Source: Nitrospirillum amazonense (lineage in GTDB: Bacteria; Pseudomonadota; Alphaproteobacteria; Azospirillales; Azospirillaceae). From it: DNA of 64,000 nt. Of this stretch, positions 8,663 to 16,218 are shown in pieces. Under the pieces are notes generated by a model. It searched no databases. It saw only the letters and a list, made by a program, of their open reading frames with translations, and had not been told where the DNA came from. The stretch spans positions 62,001-126,000 of the forward strand of contig NZ_VITN01000016.1 in NCBI RefSeq assembly GCF_007828045.1. Reading direction: 5' to 3'. Numbering within the stretch: position 1 is the first letter of the stretch; every line of letters starts with the position of its first letter. The position numbers and the translations under genes are program-made.

Positions 8663-9364
8663 TCAGTCGGGCCGCAGCACATAACCTTCGCCGCGCACGG
8701 TCTGCAGATAGCGCGGCTGGCGCGGGTCGGTCTCGATCTTGCGCCGCAGGCGGGTGACCTGCACGTCGATGGCGCGGGCGTTGCTGTCGATGCCGGCGCG
8801 CCCCAGATCCTCCCGCGTGAACACCACCCCCGGCTGGGCGGCCAGGGTGCGCAGCAGGCTCGCCTCGCCACTGGTCAGGCGCACGGTCTCCTCGCCCGAG
8901 CGCAGTTCCTCCCGCTCGGCATCGAACACCCAACGGCCCAGGCGCACCTCCGCCGCGGCCGCCGCCGGCTTGGGCAGGCGGCGCAGGATGGAGGTGATGC
9001 GCAGCACCAGCTCGCGCGGCTCGAAGGGCTTGGGCAGGTAGTCATCGGCCCCCGCCTCCAGCCCGGCGATGCGGTCATCCGGCTGTCCGTTGGCCGTCAG
9101 CAGCAGGATGGGCAGGCCGCCACCGGCGCGCAGGCTGCGGGTCAGCTCCAGCCCCGACTCGCCGGGCATGCGCACGTCCAGCACCATGAGGTCGAAGTTC
9201 AGGGAGGCCAGCATGCGCCGGGCCGCCGCCGCGTCCGCCGCAGCCGAGACGATGAAGCCGTTCTGCGACAAATAGCGCCGCAGGGCCTCGCGCAGACGGT
9301 CGTCGTCATCCACCACCAGGATGTGGGGCTGCTCCTCGGGCAGGGCCTGCTGCGTCATCGTCAT
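8663..9364 (-). CDS. OmpR-family response regulator, PetR-like
   Basis: 233 aa. The receiver domain has the acidic pocket VVDDDD, phosphoacceptor Asp63 in VLDVRMPG and Lys112 in YLPKPFEP. The C-terminal winged-helix OmpR domain ends in VTRLRRKIE and VRGEGYVLRPD. It is the middle gene of a minus-strand MarR/regulator/kinase operon. In Rhodobacter the pair petP (MarR) and petR (OmpR type) is needed for cytochrome bc1 expression. The gene order here resembles that, so a PetR assignment is plausible but rests on context. Confidence 0.92.
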   Translation of the reverse strand: MTMTQQALPEEQPHILVVDDDDRLREALRRYLSQNGFIVSAAADAAAARRMLASLNFDLMVLDVRMPGESGLELTRSLRAGGGLPILLLTANGQPDDRIAGLEAGADDYLPKPFEPRELVLRITSILRRLPKPAAAAAEVRLGRWVFDAEREELRSGEETVRLTSGEASLLRTLAAQPGVVFTREDLGRAGIDSNARAIDVQVTRLRRKIETDPRQPRYLQTVRGEGYVLRPD

Positions 9365-9417
9365 GGTCGGATGCTCTCCCTAACGGTCGCGGGGCGGCAG
9401 CATAGCATAACGCGGGC

Positions 9418-9930
9418 TCAGCGCTTCGCCAGCGCCGCCACGGCGGGCCGCGCCTGGGCGAACGTATCCCGGTCGCTGTCGTCCATGATGCCGACCATGA
9501 CCTTGCGGAAGCCCTCCACCGCTTCCGCCCCCGCCCTGCGGTAGGCGCGGGCGATCAGCTGGCGCTGCGGTTCGGACAGCTGGCGTTCCAGTTCCTGGCC
9601 CTTGGGCGTCAGGTCCAGCAGGCGCTGGCGCCGGTCGCGGGTGCCCTGCCGCTGCACGATGTATTCCTCACGCACCAGGTCCTGCAGCACGCGCGACAGG
9701 CTCTGCTTGGTGATGCGCAGGATGCCCAGCAGGTCGGTCACGGTGATGTGGGGATGGCGGCCCACGAAGTAGATGACGCGGTGGTGCGCCCGGCCCAGGC
9801 CGATCTTCTCCAGCATGGTGTCGGGTTCGGCGGTGAAGTCGCGGTAGGCGTAGAACAGCATCTCCATCGCCTGCCGTAGCTCCTCCTCCCGCAGGAACAG
9901 GGGGTTTACGCCGGTTTTCATGTCGGTCAT
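9418..9930 (-). CDS. MarR-family transcriptional regulator, PetP-like
   Basis: 170 aa. The winged-helix MarR core includes LRITKQSLSRVLQDLVREEYI (recognition helix and wing lead-in) and the DRRQRLLDLTPKG wing motif, which is the family hallmark. Starts at the ATG at 9930 (MTDMKTG), with a second ATG at 9921. It is the first gene of the operon with the response regulator (54 bp downstream) and kinase. The first gene position and MarR/OmpR pairing match petP-petR of photosynthetic alphaproteobacteria. The ligand is unknown. Confidence 0.9.
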   Translation of the reverse strand: MTDMKTGVNPLFLREEELRQAMEMLFYAYRDFTAEPDTMLEKIGLGRAHHRVIYFVGRHPHITVTDLLGILRITKQSLSRVLQDLVREEYIVQRQGTRDRRQRLLDLTPKGQELERQLSEPQRQLIARAYRRAGAEAVEGFRKVMVGIMDDSDRDTFAQARPAVAALAKR

Positions 9931-10194
9931 GCGATGCAGGCTTTCGGTACTGGCACGAATAACGGGCGGCATTATGCCAGTTGCGCCCGTGAAGGGGAGC
10001 GGTTTCACGGACGATCCGTCGCACCCCGCCCGCCTCGGCCCTTCGGCGGCATACCGCCTTCCGGTCTCTGGCTTTTGGGGGTCGGGCTTCGGCAGGGATT
10101 GCGCGGTGGGCGTCACCTTTGGCAAAAAGGGGCGCTCAATCGGGGCGCCGTCGATATTGGGGGGCGTTTACCAGGGGATGCAGGAGCCAAAGGG

Positions 10195-10617
10195 ATGAAG
10201 ATGAAGCTGTCGGTCGCAGGACTGATGCTGCTGGCGCTGGCGGGTTGCGCCGCCAAGCCCGAGGAGAAGCCCGCGGCGCCGGCCGAGCCGCCGCCCGTCG
10301 AGGCGCCCAAGCCGCCGCCCACGGACATTACGCTGGATGCCAGCGACCTGACCGCGCTGCAGACGGCGCTGAAGGAGGCCACGGGCAAGCCCGTCCAGGA
10401 AACCGTGAGCTGGACGAACCCGCAGACGGGTCGCCAGGGCACCGTGAAGATGCTGCGCGACGGCTTCGACGCCAAGAACCGCCCGTGCCGTGAATTCCAC
10501 TCGGTGGTGTTCCAAGGCCAGCTGTTCCGCCACCAGACCGGTTTCATCTGCCGCCAGCCCGACGGCAGCTGGGAAGTGGTCGACGGCGTCGACTACCCGG
10601 TCCGCGAACGCAAGTAA
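10195..10617 (+). CDS. Surface-antigen-like outer-membrane lipoprotein
   Basis: 140 aa. Lipoprotein signal peptide with lipobox LAGC and acylated Cys18, then a Pro/Ala/Glu-rich linker to about residue 43, then a compact C-terminal domain with WTNPQTGRQGTVKM, CREFHSVVF and GFICRQPDGSWEVVDG. That pattern resembles the RT0821/Lpp0805 17-kDa surface antigen family, where the two Cys could pair. The start at 10195 places the signal peptide correctly; a longer reading from 9934 is rejected. Divergent from the MarR operon. Precise function unknown. Confidence 0.85.
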   Translation: MKMKLSVAGLMLLALAGCAAKPEEKPAAPAEPPPVEAPKPPPTDITLDASDLTALQTALKEATGKPVQETVSWTNPQTGRQGTVKMLRDGFDAKNRPCREFHSVVFQGQLFRHQTGFICRQPDGSWEVVDGVDYPVRERK

Positions 10618-10640
10618 GGCGGTCCCCGCCGACTCTCGCT

Positions 10641-10671
10641 GCCTTGGCCGTGCCACAGTCACGGCCAAGGC
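10641..10671 (+). terminator. Hairpin after the lipoprotein gene
   Basis: A perfect 12-bp inverted repeat (GCCTTGGCCGTG/CACGGCCAAGGC) with a 7-nt loop, 24 bp after the stop codon. The T-tract is poor (CTTATG), so it may act as an attenuating or stabilising hairpin. Confidence 0.5.
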
Positions 10672-10740
10672 TTATGCCGGAGTTCGTGCCGGGCCCGCGC
10701 CCGGGCGGACCCATCCGCCTTCGGGGAGCGTTACGTACTG

Positions 10741-12297
10741 ATGTCCCAATCACCGAAATCGGGAGCCACTCCGCCCAAGCCCGGTGCGCCCAAGCCCGGT
10801 GCGCCCAAGCCCGGTGCGCCCAAGCCCGGTGCGCCCAAGCCCGGCGTCTCCAGGCCTGGCGAGCCCCGGAGCGGCTACCCCCGGAGCGGCTACCTTCGGG
10901 TGGCCCTGCTGCTGGCGCCGGTGGCGGCGGTGGCCATCGGCGGCGGCCTGCTGCTGGCCCATTGGGGCAAGCGTGCGGAAGTGCCGCCACCCCCGCCGCC
11001 GGCGGCGGCGGAGCCCCCGGCCCCCCGCGGCCCGGTGACGGTGGAGGTGGCGGGCGGCGACGGACCCATCCTGACGGTGGCCTCGCCCGATGACCGCCAG
11101 ATTTCGGATGAGGGCCTGAAGGCCCTGCACACCTTCGAGTCCAGCACCGGCACCACGGCCCTGCTGGTCTGGTATCGCGGCGCCCTGCAAGTGGAGGACT
11201 ACGGTCCCGGGACCCGCCCGGCTGACCTGATGGACGGCGCCGGTCTGCAGGCGGGCCTGCTGACCTTCCTGACCGGCAAAGCCATCCAGGATGGCTTCCT
11301 CACTTCCGCGGATCAGGCGCTGGGCCAGATCTTCCCGGACTGGAAGGACGATCCGCGGGGCCGCGTCACCGTGCGCGACCTGCTGGTGGGCAGCAGCGGC
11401 CTCGGCTTCCCGCCTGATAACGGCACCCCGGGCGGCCCGGCGGCGGCCGATGCCGGCGCCTGGCTGAAGGGCCTGGCGCTGGAGGCGGAACCCGGGACCC
11501 GTTACAAGCCGGCGGAGGGGGAGTTGCAGGTGCTGGCCCTGGTGCTGGAAAAGACGACCAGGCAGCCGCTGGCCGCCTATTTGTCGCAGGGGCTGTGGGC
11601 CCCGATCGGCGCCCGCCCGGCGGAGATGCTGTTGGATGATAGCGGCCGCGCCACCCTGGTGGGCTGCTGCGTCAAGGCGACGGCGCGCGATTGGCTGCGC
11701 CTGGGCCTGCTGTTGAAGGACGGCGGCCAGGTGGAAAACCGCGCGGTCCTGCCCATGCCCTGGGTGGAGGAGATGCAGCGCCCCACGCTGTTCGCCCGCA
11801 ACGAGGGCATGCGGGTGCGCCTCGCCTGGCCGCGGGAAAAGGGCGGCCCCGTCAAGGCGGCCGAAGCCTTCGCCGAGCCTGACACCGTCTTCATGGCGGG
11901 CGCGGGTGGCCAGCGGCTTTATGTGTCGAAGGCGGCCGACTTGGTGATCCTGCGCCTGGGCCGCGCGGTCGAGCCCTGGGATGACGCCACCCTGGTGAAC
12001 CTGGTGACCCGCCACCTGGAACGCCCGCCGGAGCCCAAGCGCACGCCTTATTCCTCCATCGCCGTCCAGCCGCAAGGGCTGGCCATGCCGCCCATCGTCA
12101 CGCCGCGCAAGCCGCCAACGGTGGTGACGGTGCCGCTGGACGCCGCGCCTTCCCACGGCAAGGACGCCCAGCCGGCCTTGCCGACCGCCCCCGCCGTGCC
12201 GGGTGGCGCTTCCGGCCAGCCGAATGGGGGCCAGCCGAACGCGGGCCAGTCGAACGCGGGATCGCCGCCGGCGGACAAAACGCCGCACCGGCGGTGA
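10741..12297 (+). CDS. Membrane-anchored serine-hydrolase-fold protein lacking SxxK (probable pseudoenzyme)
   Basis: 518 aa. An N-terminal Pro/Lys/Gly repeat (five KPGAP-type units, residues 11-35) precedes one membrane segment (about 52-73) and a Pro-rich linker. A class C beta-lactamase-type domain then spans about residues 110-430, and the tail is low-complexity Pro/Gly/Asn. The scaffold is recognisable from VTVRDLLVGSSGLG, LWAPIGA, ATARDWLRLGLLLKDGG and MAGAGGQRLYV. Where active members have SxxK before KAIQDG, this protein reads DLMDGAGLQAGLL, with neither Ser nor Lys in place. The usual Tyr-x-Asn region reads YKPAEG. It is probably not a hydrolase and may bind a cell-wall ligand. The catalytic loss is seen; the role is unknown. 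Confidence 0.85.
   Translation: MSQSPKSGATPPKPGAPKPGAPKPGAPKPGAPKPGVSRPGEPRSGYPRSGYLRVALLLAPVAAVAIGGGLLLAHWGKRAEVPPPPPPAAAEPPAPRGPVTVEVAGGDGPILTVASPDDRQISDEGLKALHTFESSTGTTALLVWYRGALQVEDYGPGTRPADLMDGAGLQAGLLTFLTGKAIQDGFLTSADQALGQIFPDWKDDPRGRVTVRDLLVGSSGLGFPPDNGTPGGPAAADAGAWLKGLALEAEPGTRYKPAEGELQVLALVLEKTTRQPLAAYLSQGLWAPIGARPAEMLLDDSGRATLVGCCVKATARDWLRLGLLLKDGGQVENRAVLPMPWVEEMQRPTLFARNEGMRVRLAWPREKGGPVKAAEAFAEPDTVFMAGAGGQRLYVSKAADLVILRLGRAVEPWDDATLVNLVTRHLERPPEPKRTPYSSIAVQPQGLAMPPIVTPRKPPTVVTVPLDAAPSHGKDAQPALPTAPAVPGGASGQPNGGQPNAGQSNAGSPPADKTPHRR
10771..10845 (+). repeat. 15-bp tandem repeat, five units, within the hydrolase-like gene
   Basis: Five contiguous 15-bp units (GCGCCCAAGCCCGGT type) differ only at the first base of the first unit and the last base of the last. 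They encode Lys-Pro-Gly-Ala-Pro repeats in frame. Near-perfect identity suggests recent expansion by slippage, so copy number may vary between strains. Confidence 0.9.
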
Positions 12298-12316
12298 GGC
12301 GCCTTAACCATTGCTC

Positions 12317-12331
12317 ACCACTTAAAGTGGT
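12317..12331. terminator. Small palindromic hairpin between convergent genes
   Basis: A perfect 7-bp inverted repeat ACCACTT/AAGTGGT around one base, 19 bp past the stop of the hydrolase-like gene and 74 bp from the end of the next minus-strand gene. Possibly a weak bidirectional terminator. Confidence 0.35.
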
Positions 12332-12404
12332 TCTTCCGGGTGGGATCCGTACCGTCTGTCCGCCGGCCTCGGAAGGGGCGCGGCGGAATTGCGGGCATTA
12401 ACCT

Positions 12405-12716
12405 TTATTTGGATTTGAAAGCCTTCAACTGCTTGTTGAAATCGCTCGCGAGCTTCTGCATCTGGTCGACGGCATCGTTGTACTTCTTCTGCCAGTTGCC
12501 GTTGCCGTTTTTGCCTTCAAACTCGACGCAGCTCATATAGTCCTGGGTCTCCGCCATGAACTTCTTCACGGCTGCGGATGCCGCCTGCATATCCGCTTCC
12601 GCCGCCTTGCTGCCGTCCGGCACGGCGGGAGGCGTACCCAGCGTGCACTCCGCCCGCGCTGCGCCCGCAACCCCCAAACCAGCCATCAGGACGATGGCTG
12701 CCACCCGCTTCTTCAT
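12405..12716 (-). CDS. Small secreted protein of unknown function
   Basis: 103 aa. A clear Sec signal peptide (MKKRVAAIVLMAGLGVAGAARA, cut before ECTL) is followed by a mature chain of about 80 residues with two cysteines (ECTLG and YMSCVE) and a Lys-rich helical C-terminus. The start at 12716 has GGGAGG upstream; a longer frame to 12773 lacks a ribosome site. I do not recognise the family beyond a general resemblance to small periplasmic proteins of alphaproteobacteria and xanthomonads. It is monocistronic and divergent from the chemoreceptor gene across 597 bp. Confidence 0.75.
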   Translation of the reverse strand: MKKRVAAIVLMAGLGVAGAARAECTLGTPPAVPDGSKAAEADMQAASAAVKKFMAETQDYMSCVEFEGKNGNGNWQKKYNDAVDQMQKLASDFNKQLKAFKSK

Positions 12717-12906
12717 CTGCACCAACCTCCCAGAGTCCAGTAAGTACACAGTCGAAAAAAGACTATCCATCAAAGCCTTATGGATCGTTACCTACATCTG
12801 TCTTCACGCCTGGGGGCCCGTACGTTGCGGACCCGTGCCCTGTTCACGATCAGCCATCGTCCTGGTCGGCCGGAACGCCGCCGGCCGAGATCCGATATGA
12901 CGGAGC

Positions 12907-12924
12907 GGTGACGTTTGTGTCACC
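12907..12924. promoter_or_regulatory. Palindromic operator candidate, GGTGAC-N6-GTCACC
   Basis: A perfect 6-bp-arm palindrome lies in the 597-bp gap 12717-13313. It overlaps a possible -35 box (TTGTGT, 12915-12920), 17 bp before TATTAC (12938-12943) on the plus strand. The gap otherwise holds a hairpin at 13062-13098 and no convincing gene. Confidence 0.4.
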
Positions 12925-13061
12925 TGCGCTGAATTTTTATTACTTAAAATGCTAAGAAGAACAGCGGGGCTTGGCCCCTTTTCCCCCGTTTCGTTTATCT
13001 CACCCCGTTAGCCCCTTGGATTCCGGGGTTTTAACCAGAGTCTGACGCTAATGGAGCCAGG

Positions 13062-13098
13062 CTGAAATCCTTTCCGCATTGCGAAAGATAAATTTCAG
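13062..13098. other. Imperfect 37-nt hairpin in the chemoreceptor leader
   Basis: Outer arms CTGAAAT/ATTTCAG and inner arms CTTTCCGC/GCGAAAG (one bulge) close on an ATT loop. It lies about 215 bp upstream of the chemoreceptor start. It could be a 5'-UTR structure or a protein site; no family is recognised. Confidence 0.4.
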
Positions 13099-13313
13099 TC
13101 ATCGTGGTCCTTGGCGGCGTTAACTGTAGTTGAGGTTATAAGTCAGTTTACAGGTCTGCGAAAGCATGTCTAGGTATTAGCCCAGGGCCTAGGCCGAGCC
13201 GCGATCGCACTGTGGGCGAGGGTTCGGGGGCGCGCACCGGGTTTGATAGGGTGGCTGTCGGTCTTGGCGACGACAGCGGCGCGGGGCAATGAACAAAGCA
13301 GGGGTAGTAAATA

Positions 13314-15002
13314 ATGTCGTATGAGGCAGATGGGTTTTTGGGGCGTGTCAGTGGCCTGGTGAAGAAGCCGGAAAATTCGAGAAGCTGGTTTACCATTGGG
13401 CGCAAGATCGCCCCTGCGGTCGCCATTCCCACGATTATCGGCCTGGGTGCTGTCATTTGGCTCAGCACCAATCAGATGCATAAGGCTATGCTGGCCCAGT
13501 CTGTGGCGTCCGAGCGCCAGGAAACGGAAATGCTGGCGCAGCAGATGAGCGCCGCCGTCCGCTTCAAGCAGCAGGATTCGATCGCCGACGCTTATGCCGA
13601 CCTCAGCACCCGCGCGGGCGGCAGCCTGGCGGGCGTGCGCGTGAACGACGGCGACGGCGAATCCCTGGACAGCTTCGACAGCAAGACCCTGCCGACCTAC
13701 GCCATCGACAAGGACAAGGACCTGCCCAAGAAGGTCACCGAGACCAAGGCCTTCGACCGCGGCGACCACCTGATCGTCATGTCGCCGGTGAAGGCCGGCG
13801 CCAACCATGACCAGGTCGGCACCCTGATCGTGGCGTGGAGCCGCCAGGGCCTGAACGAGGCCATCTCCTCCACCGTCAAGGGCTCGCTGCTGACCGCCCT
13901 CATCGTGCTGGCCATCCTGGTCGGCGGCCTGGCCGTGCTGCTGCACTTCCTGGTCAGCCGTCCGCTGACCACCTTGCAGACCGCCATGGGCCGTCTGGCC
14001 AGCGGCGACCTGACCGTGGACATCACCGGCACGGAGCGTGGCGACGAGATCGGCGCCATGGCCGCCTCCGTCCAGGTGTTCAAGGACAACGCCCTGGAAG
14101 TGGAGCGCCTGAAGAAGGTGCAGGAGCAGGCGGAGCGGGAGGCGGCGGAAGAGAAGCGTCACACCATGAACCGCCTGGCCGACGAGTTCGAGAGCACCGT
14201 GAAGGGCGTCGTGGCCCAGGTGTCCGAGGCCGCCACCCGCATGCAGTCCAGCGCGCAGACGCTGTCCGGTTCGGCCGACGAGAGCCGCAGCCAGGCCGGC
14301 GCCGTCGCCGCCGCCACGCAGCAGGCCTCGGCCAACGTGCAGTCGGTGGCCAGCGCCACCGAGGAACTGGCCGGCTCGCTGGCAGAGATTTCCAACCAGG
14401 TCAACACCTCGGCCCGCATCGCTAAGGCCGCCGCCTCCACCGCCGAGAAGACGAACGAGACCGTGCAGTCGCTGGCCTCGCGCGCTCAGAGTATCGGTGA
14501 CGTGGTGAAACTGATCTCCGACATCGCCAGCCAGACCAACCTGCTGGCGCTGAACGCCACCATCGAGGCGGCCCGCGCCGGTGAAGCCGGCAAGGGCTTC
14601 GCGGTCGTGGCCAGCGAGGTCAAGAGCCTGGCCAACCAGACGGCCAAGGCGACGGAGGAAATCTCCGCCCAGATCTCCACCATGCAGGACGCCACCCGCG
14701 ACGCGGTCGACGCCATCATCACGATTTCCAGGACCATCGCCGAGATCAACGACATCTCCGACATGGTCGCGGGTGCGGTGGAAGAGCAGGACGCGGCGAC
14801 CAAGGAAATTGCACGGAACGTCCAGCAGGCCTCCATGGGCACCATGGAAGTGTCGCGCAACATCGGCTCGCTGCAGCATGCCGCCGAGGACACCGGCAAG
14901 TCGGCCACCCAGGTTCTGGGCGCGGCCACCGGCCTGGCCCAGCAGTCCGACACCCTGGCCGGCCAGGTGGACCGCTTCCTGCAGCAGGTCCGCGCCGCCT
15001 AA
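13314..15002 (+). CDS. Methyl-accepting chemotaxis protein
   Basis: 562 aa chemoreceptor. TM1 is around residues 32-51, followed by a short periplasmic sensor of roughly 130 residues, TM2 (about 188-212), a HAMP domain with [18 protein letters not shown], and a long helical signalling domain. The hairpin tip that contacts CheA/CheW is intact ([20 protein letters not shown] followed by [15 protein letters not shown]). It has no C-terminal CheR-tethering pentapeptide. The short sensor does not match a named domain that I recognise, so the ligand is unknown. Monocistronic, with a strong terminator. No che operon is nearby, so it is an orphan receptor. Confidence 0.96.
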   Translation: MSYEADGFLGRVSGLVKKPENSRSWFTIGRKIAPAVAIPTIIGLGAVIWLSTNQMHKAMLAQSVASERQETEMLAQQMSAAVRFKQQDSIADAYADLSTRAGGSLAGVRVNDGDGESLDSFDSKTLPTYAIDKDKDLPKKVTETKAFDRGDHLIVMSPVKAGANHDQVGTLIVAWSRQGLNEAISSTVKGSLLTALIVLAILVGGLAVLLHFLVSRPLTTLQTAMGRLASGDLTVDITGTERGDEIGAMAASVQVFKDNALEVERLKKVQEQAEREAAEEKRHTMNRLADEFESTVKGVVAQVSEAATRMQSSAQTLSGSADESRSQAGAVAAATQQASANVQSVASATEELAGSLAEISNQVNTSARIAKAAASTAEKTNETVQSLASRAQSIGDVVKLISDIASQTNLLALNATIEAARAGEAGKGFAVVASEVKSLANQTAKATEEISAQISTMQDATRDAVDAIITISRTIAEINDISDMVAGAVEEQDAATKEIARNVQQASMGTMEVSRNIGSLQHAAEDTGKSATQVLGAATGLAQQSDTLAGQVDRFLQQVRAA

Positions 15003-15020
15003 GCCGCTCTCGCGCATCGA

Positions 15021-15054
15021 AAAACCCCGCGGGATCGCTTCCGCGGGGTTTTTT
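15021..15054 (+). terminator. Rho-independent terminator after the chemoreceptor gene
   Basis: AAAACCCCGCGG and CCGCGGGGTTTT form a 12-bp perfect stem with an 8-nt loop, ending in six T residues, 18 bp past the stop codon. The A-rich 5' side makes it bidirectional for the convergent hydrolase gene. Confidence 0.92.
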
Positions 15055-15076
15055 ATTGGAAGGGGACGGCGGGTTT

Positions 15077-16060
15077 TCAGGCGGTCACGCCCCACAGCGT
15101 CCTGGCCTCTTCCGCGATCACGTCGGGATATTCCTCGGGGAAGAACAGCTTGGCCTGGGGCAAATGGCGGACGCCCTGGCAATTGGGCAGGATGCCGGCC
15201 AGGTAGTCGCCGCCGGCGGGGTCGAAGATGGTGTCGGCGGTGCCCCAGACGATGCGCGCGGGAACCGTCACGCGGCGCAACTCCTTCTCGATGCCGGCTA
15301 GCGGGTTGGGGGCCAGGCCCAGGGTATAGGCGTGCACCAGGTCCTTGCGCCGGGGGCTGCTGACCAGCGGGCCCAGGTAATAGTCGATGGCCTCGTCCGT
15401 GGGGCGGGTGGGGTCGCTGAAGGTTTGGCCGCCCAAGCCTGTCGGGCCGCGCGCCAAATCCTTGTCCGCCACCCAGCGCGCCAGCGCGCGGTCGGCGAAG
15501 GTGCCGGCCCGCGCCATCTGCAGCACCGGCTGCAGGGCCGGGGGCGGGCTGTCGGGCTCGATATCGCAGTTGGTCAGCAACAGGCTGCGTACCCGCTTGG
15601 GGTACCGGGTGACGAACAGCTGGGCCACGGCCCCGCCGCTGTCGTTGGCCACGATGTCCACCGTGTTGGCGCCCACGCTGTCCAGGAAGGCGGCCAGCAT
15701 GCGCACCTGGACCGTGGGGGTCACCGCCTGACCGTCCGGCACGCGGCTGTAGCCCAGGCCCAGGAAGTCCGGCGCCAGGCAGCGGCGATGGGCCGCCAGC
15801 CGGTCGATGGCCCCGCGCCACTGGAAGCTGTTCAGGGGGAAGCCGTGCAGGAACACGGCGTCGGGGCCGCTGCCCTGTTCCATGTAGGCGACATGGCCGA
15901 AGGGCGTGCCGGCGTAGCGGCGCAGGGACCGGTAGGCGGCGGCGTCCAGCGGCCCGGTGCCGGACAGGGCGGCCGCGCCGGCACCGGACGTTCCCAGGAC
16001 CAGGGCGGCGCCGGCCAGGCTTTGCAGGAAATGACGTCGGGCGAACGGTGCGGTCAGCAT
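15077..16060 (-). CDS. Exported alpha/beta hydrolase with Asp nucleophile (dehalogenase/epoxide-hydrolase type)
   Basis: 327 aa. The N-terminus ARRHFLQSLAG followed by an Ala-rich stretch looks like a Tat signal. The fold is a classic alpha/beta hydrolase: FLHGFPLNSFQW (oxyanion region), DFLGLGYS, the nucleophile elbow IVANDSGGAVAQ and the late VWGTADTIFDPA. The nucleophile position in NDSGG is Asp, as in haloalkane dehalogenases and epoxide hydrolases, rather than Ser; the substrate cannot be read from sequence. Divergent from an XRE regulator, with a palindrome between them, so it is probably that regulator's target. Confidence 0.85.
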   Translation of the reverse strand: MLTAPFARRHFLQSLAGAALVLGTSGAGAAALSGTGPLDAAAYRSLRRYAGTPFGHVAYMEQGSGPDAVFLHGFPLNSFQWRGAIDRLAAHRRCLAPDFLGLGYSRVPDGQAVTPTVQVRMLAAFLDSVGANTVDIVANDSGGAVAQLFVTRYPKRVRSLLLTNCDIEPDSPPPALQPVLQMARAGTFADRALARWVADKDLARGPTGLGGQTFSDPTRPTDEAIDYYLGPLVSSPRRKDLVHAYTLGLAPNPLAGIEKELRRVTVPARIVWGTADTIFDPAGGDYLAGILPNCQGVRHLPQAKLFFPEEYPDVIAEEARTLWGVTA

Positions 16061-16152
16061 CTCTCATCCCCCTCAAGGGCAGGGTGGTGGGGCAGGGTGA
16101 TTCGGATGCCCCAGGGATACGCCTGGGCCTTATTCGCGGTCGATAACCCGTC

Positions 16153-16184
16153 AGGTCATGGTTTCTTGACCTCAGAGGTCATGG
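16153..16184. promoter_or_regulatory. Operator between hydrolase and XRE regulator
   Basis: The perfect palindrome TGACCTC-A-GAGGTCA occupies 16167-16181. The nonamer AGGTCATGG occurs twice in direct orientation (16153-16161 and 16176-16184), 23 bp apart. The site lies 35-66 bp before the XRE start and 93-124 bp before the hydrolase start, the expected place for an autoregulated divergent operator. Confidence 0.6.
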
Positions 16185-16218
16185 CTTTTGCCCGTGGCCG
16201 CCGTATCATTCACCAGCC

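Noticed and set aside
13170-16076. A 968-codon minus-strand frame covering the chemoreceptor and hydrolase
   Set aside because: It is the shadow of the chemoreceptor gene; its sequence has no recognisable domain and crosses a strong terminator.
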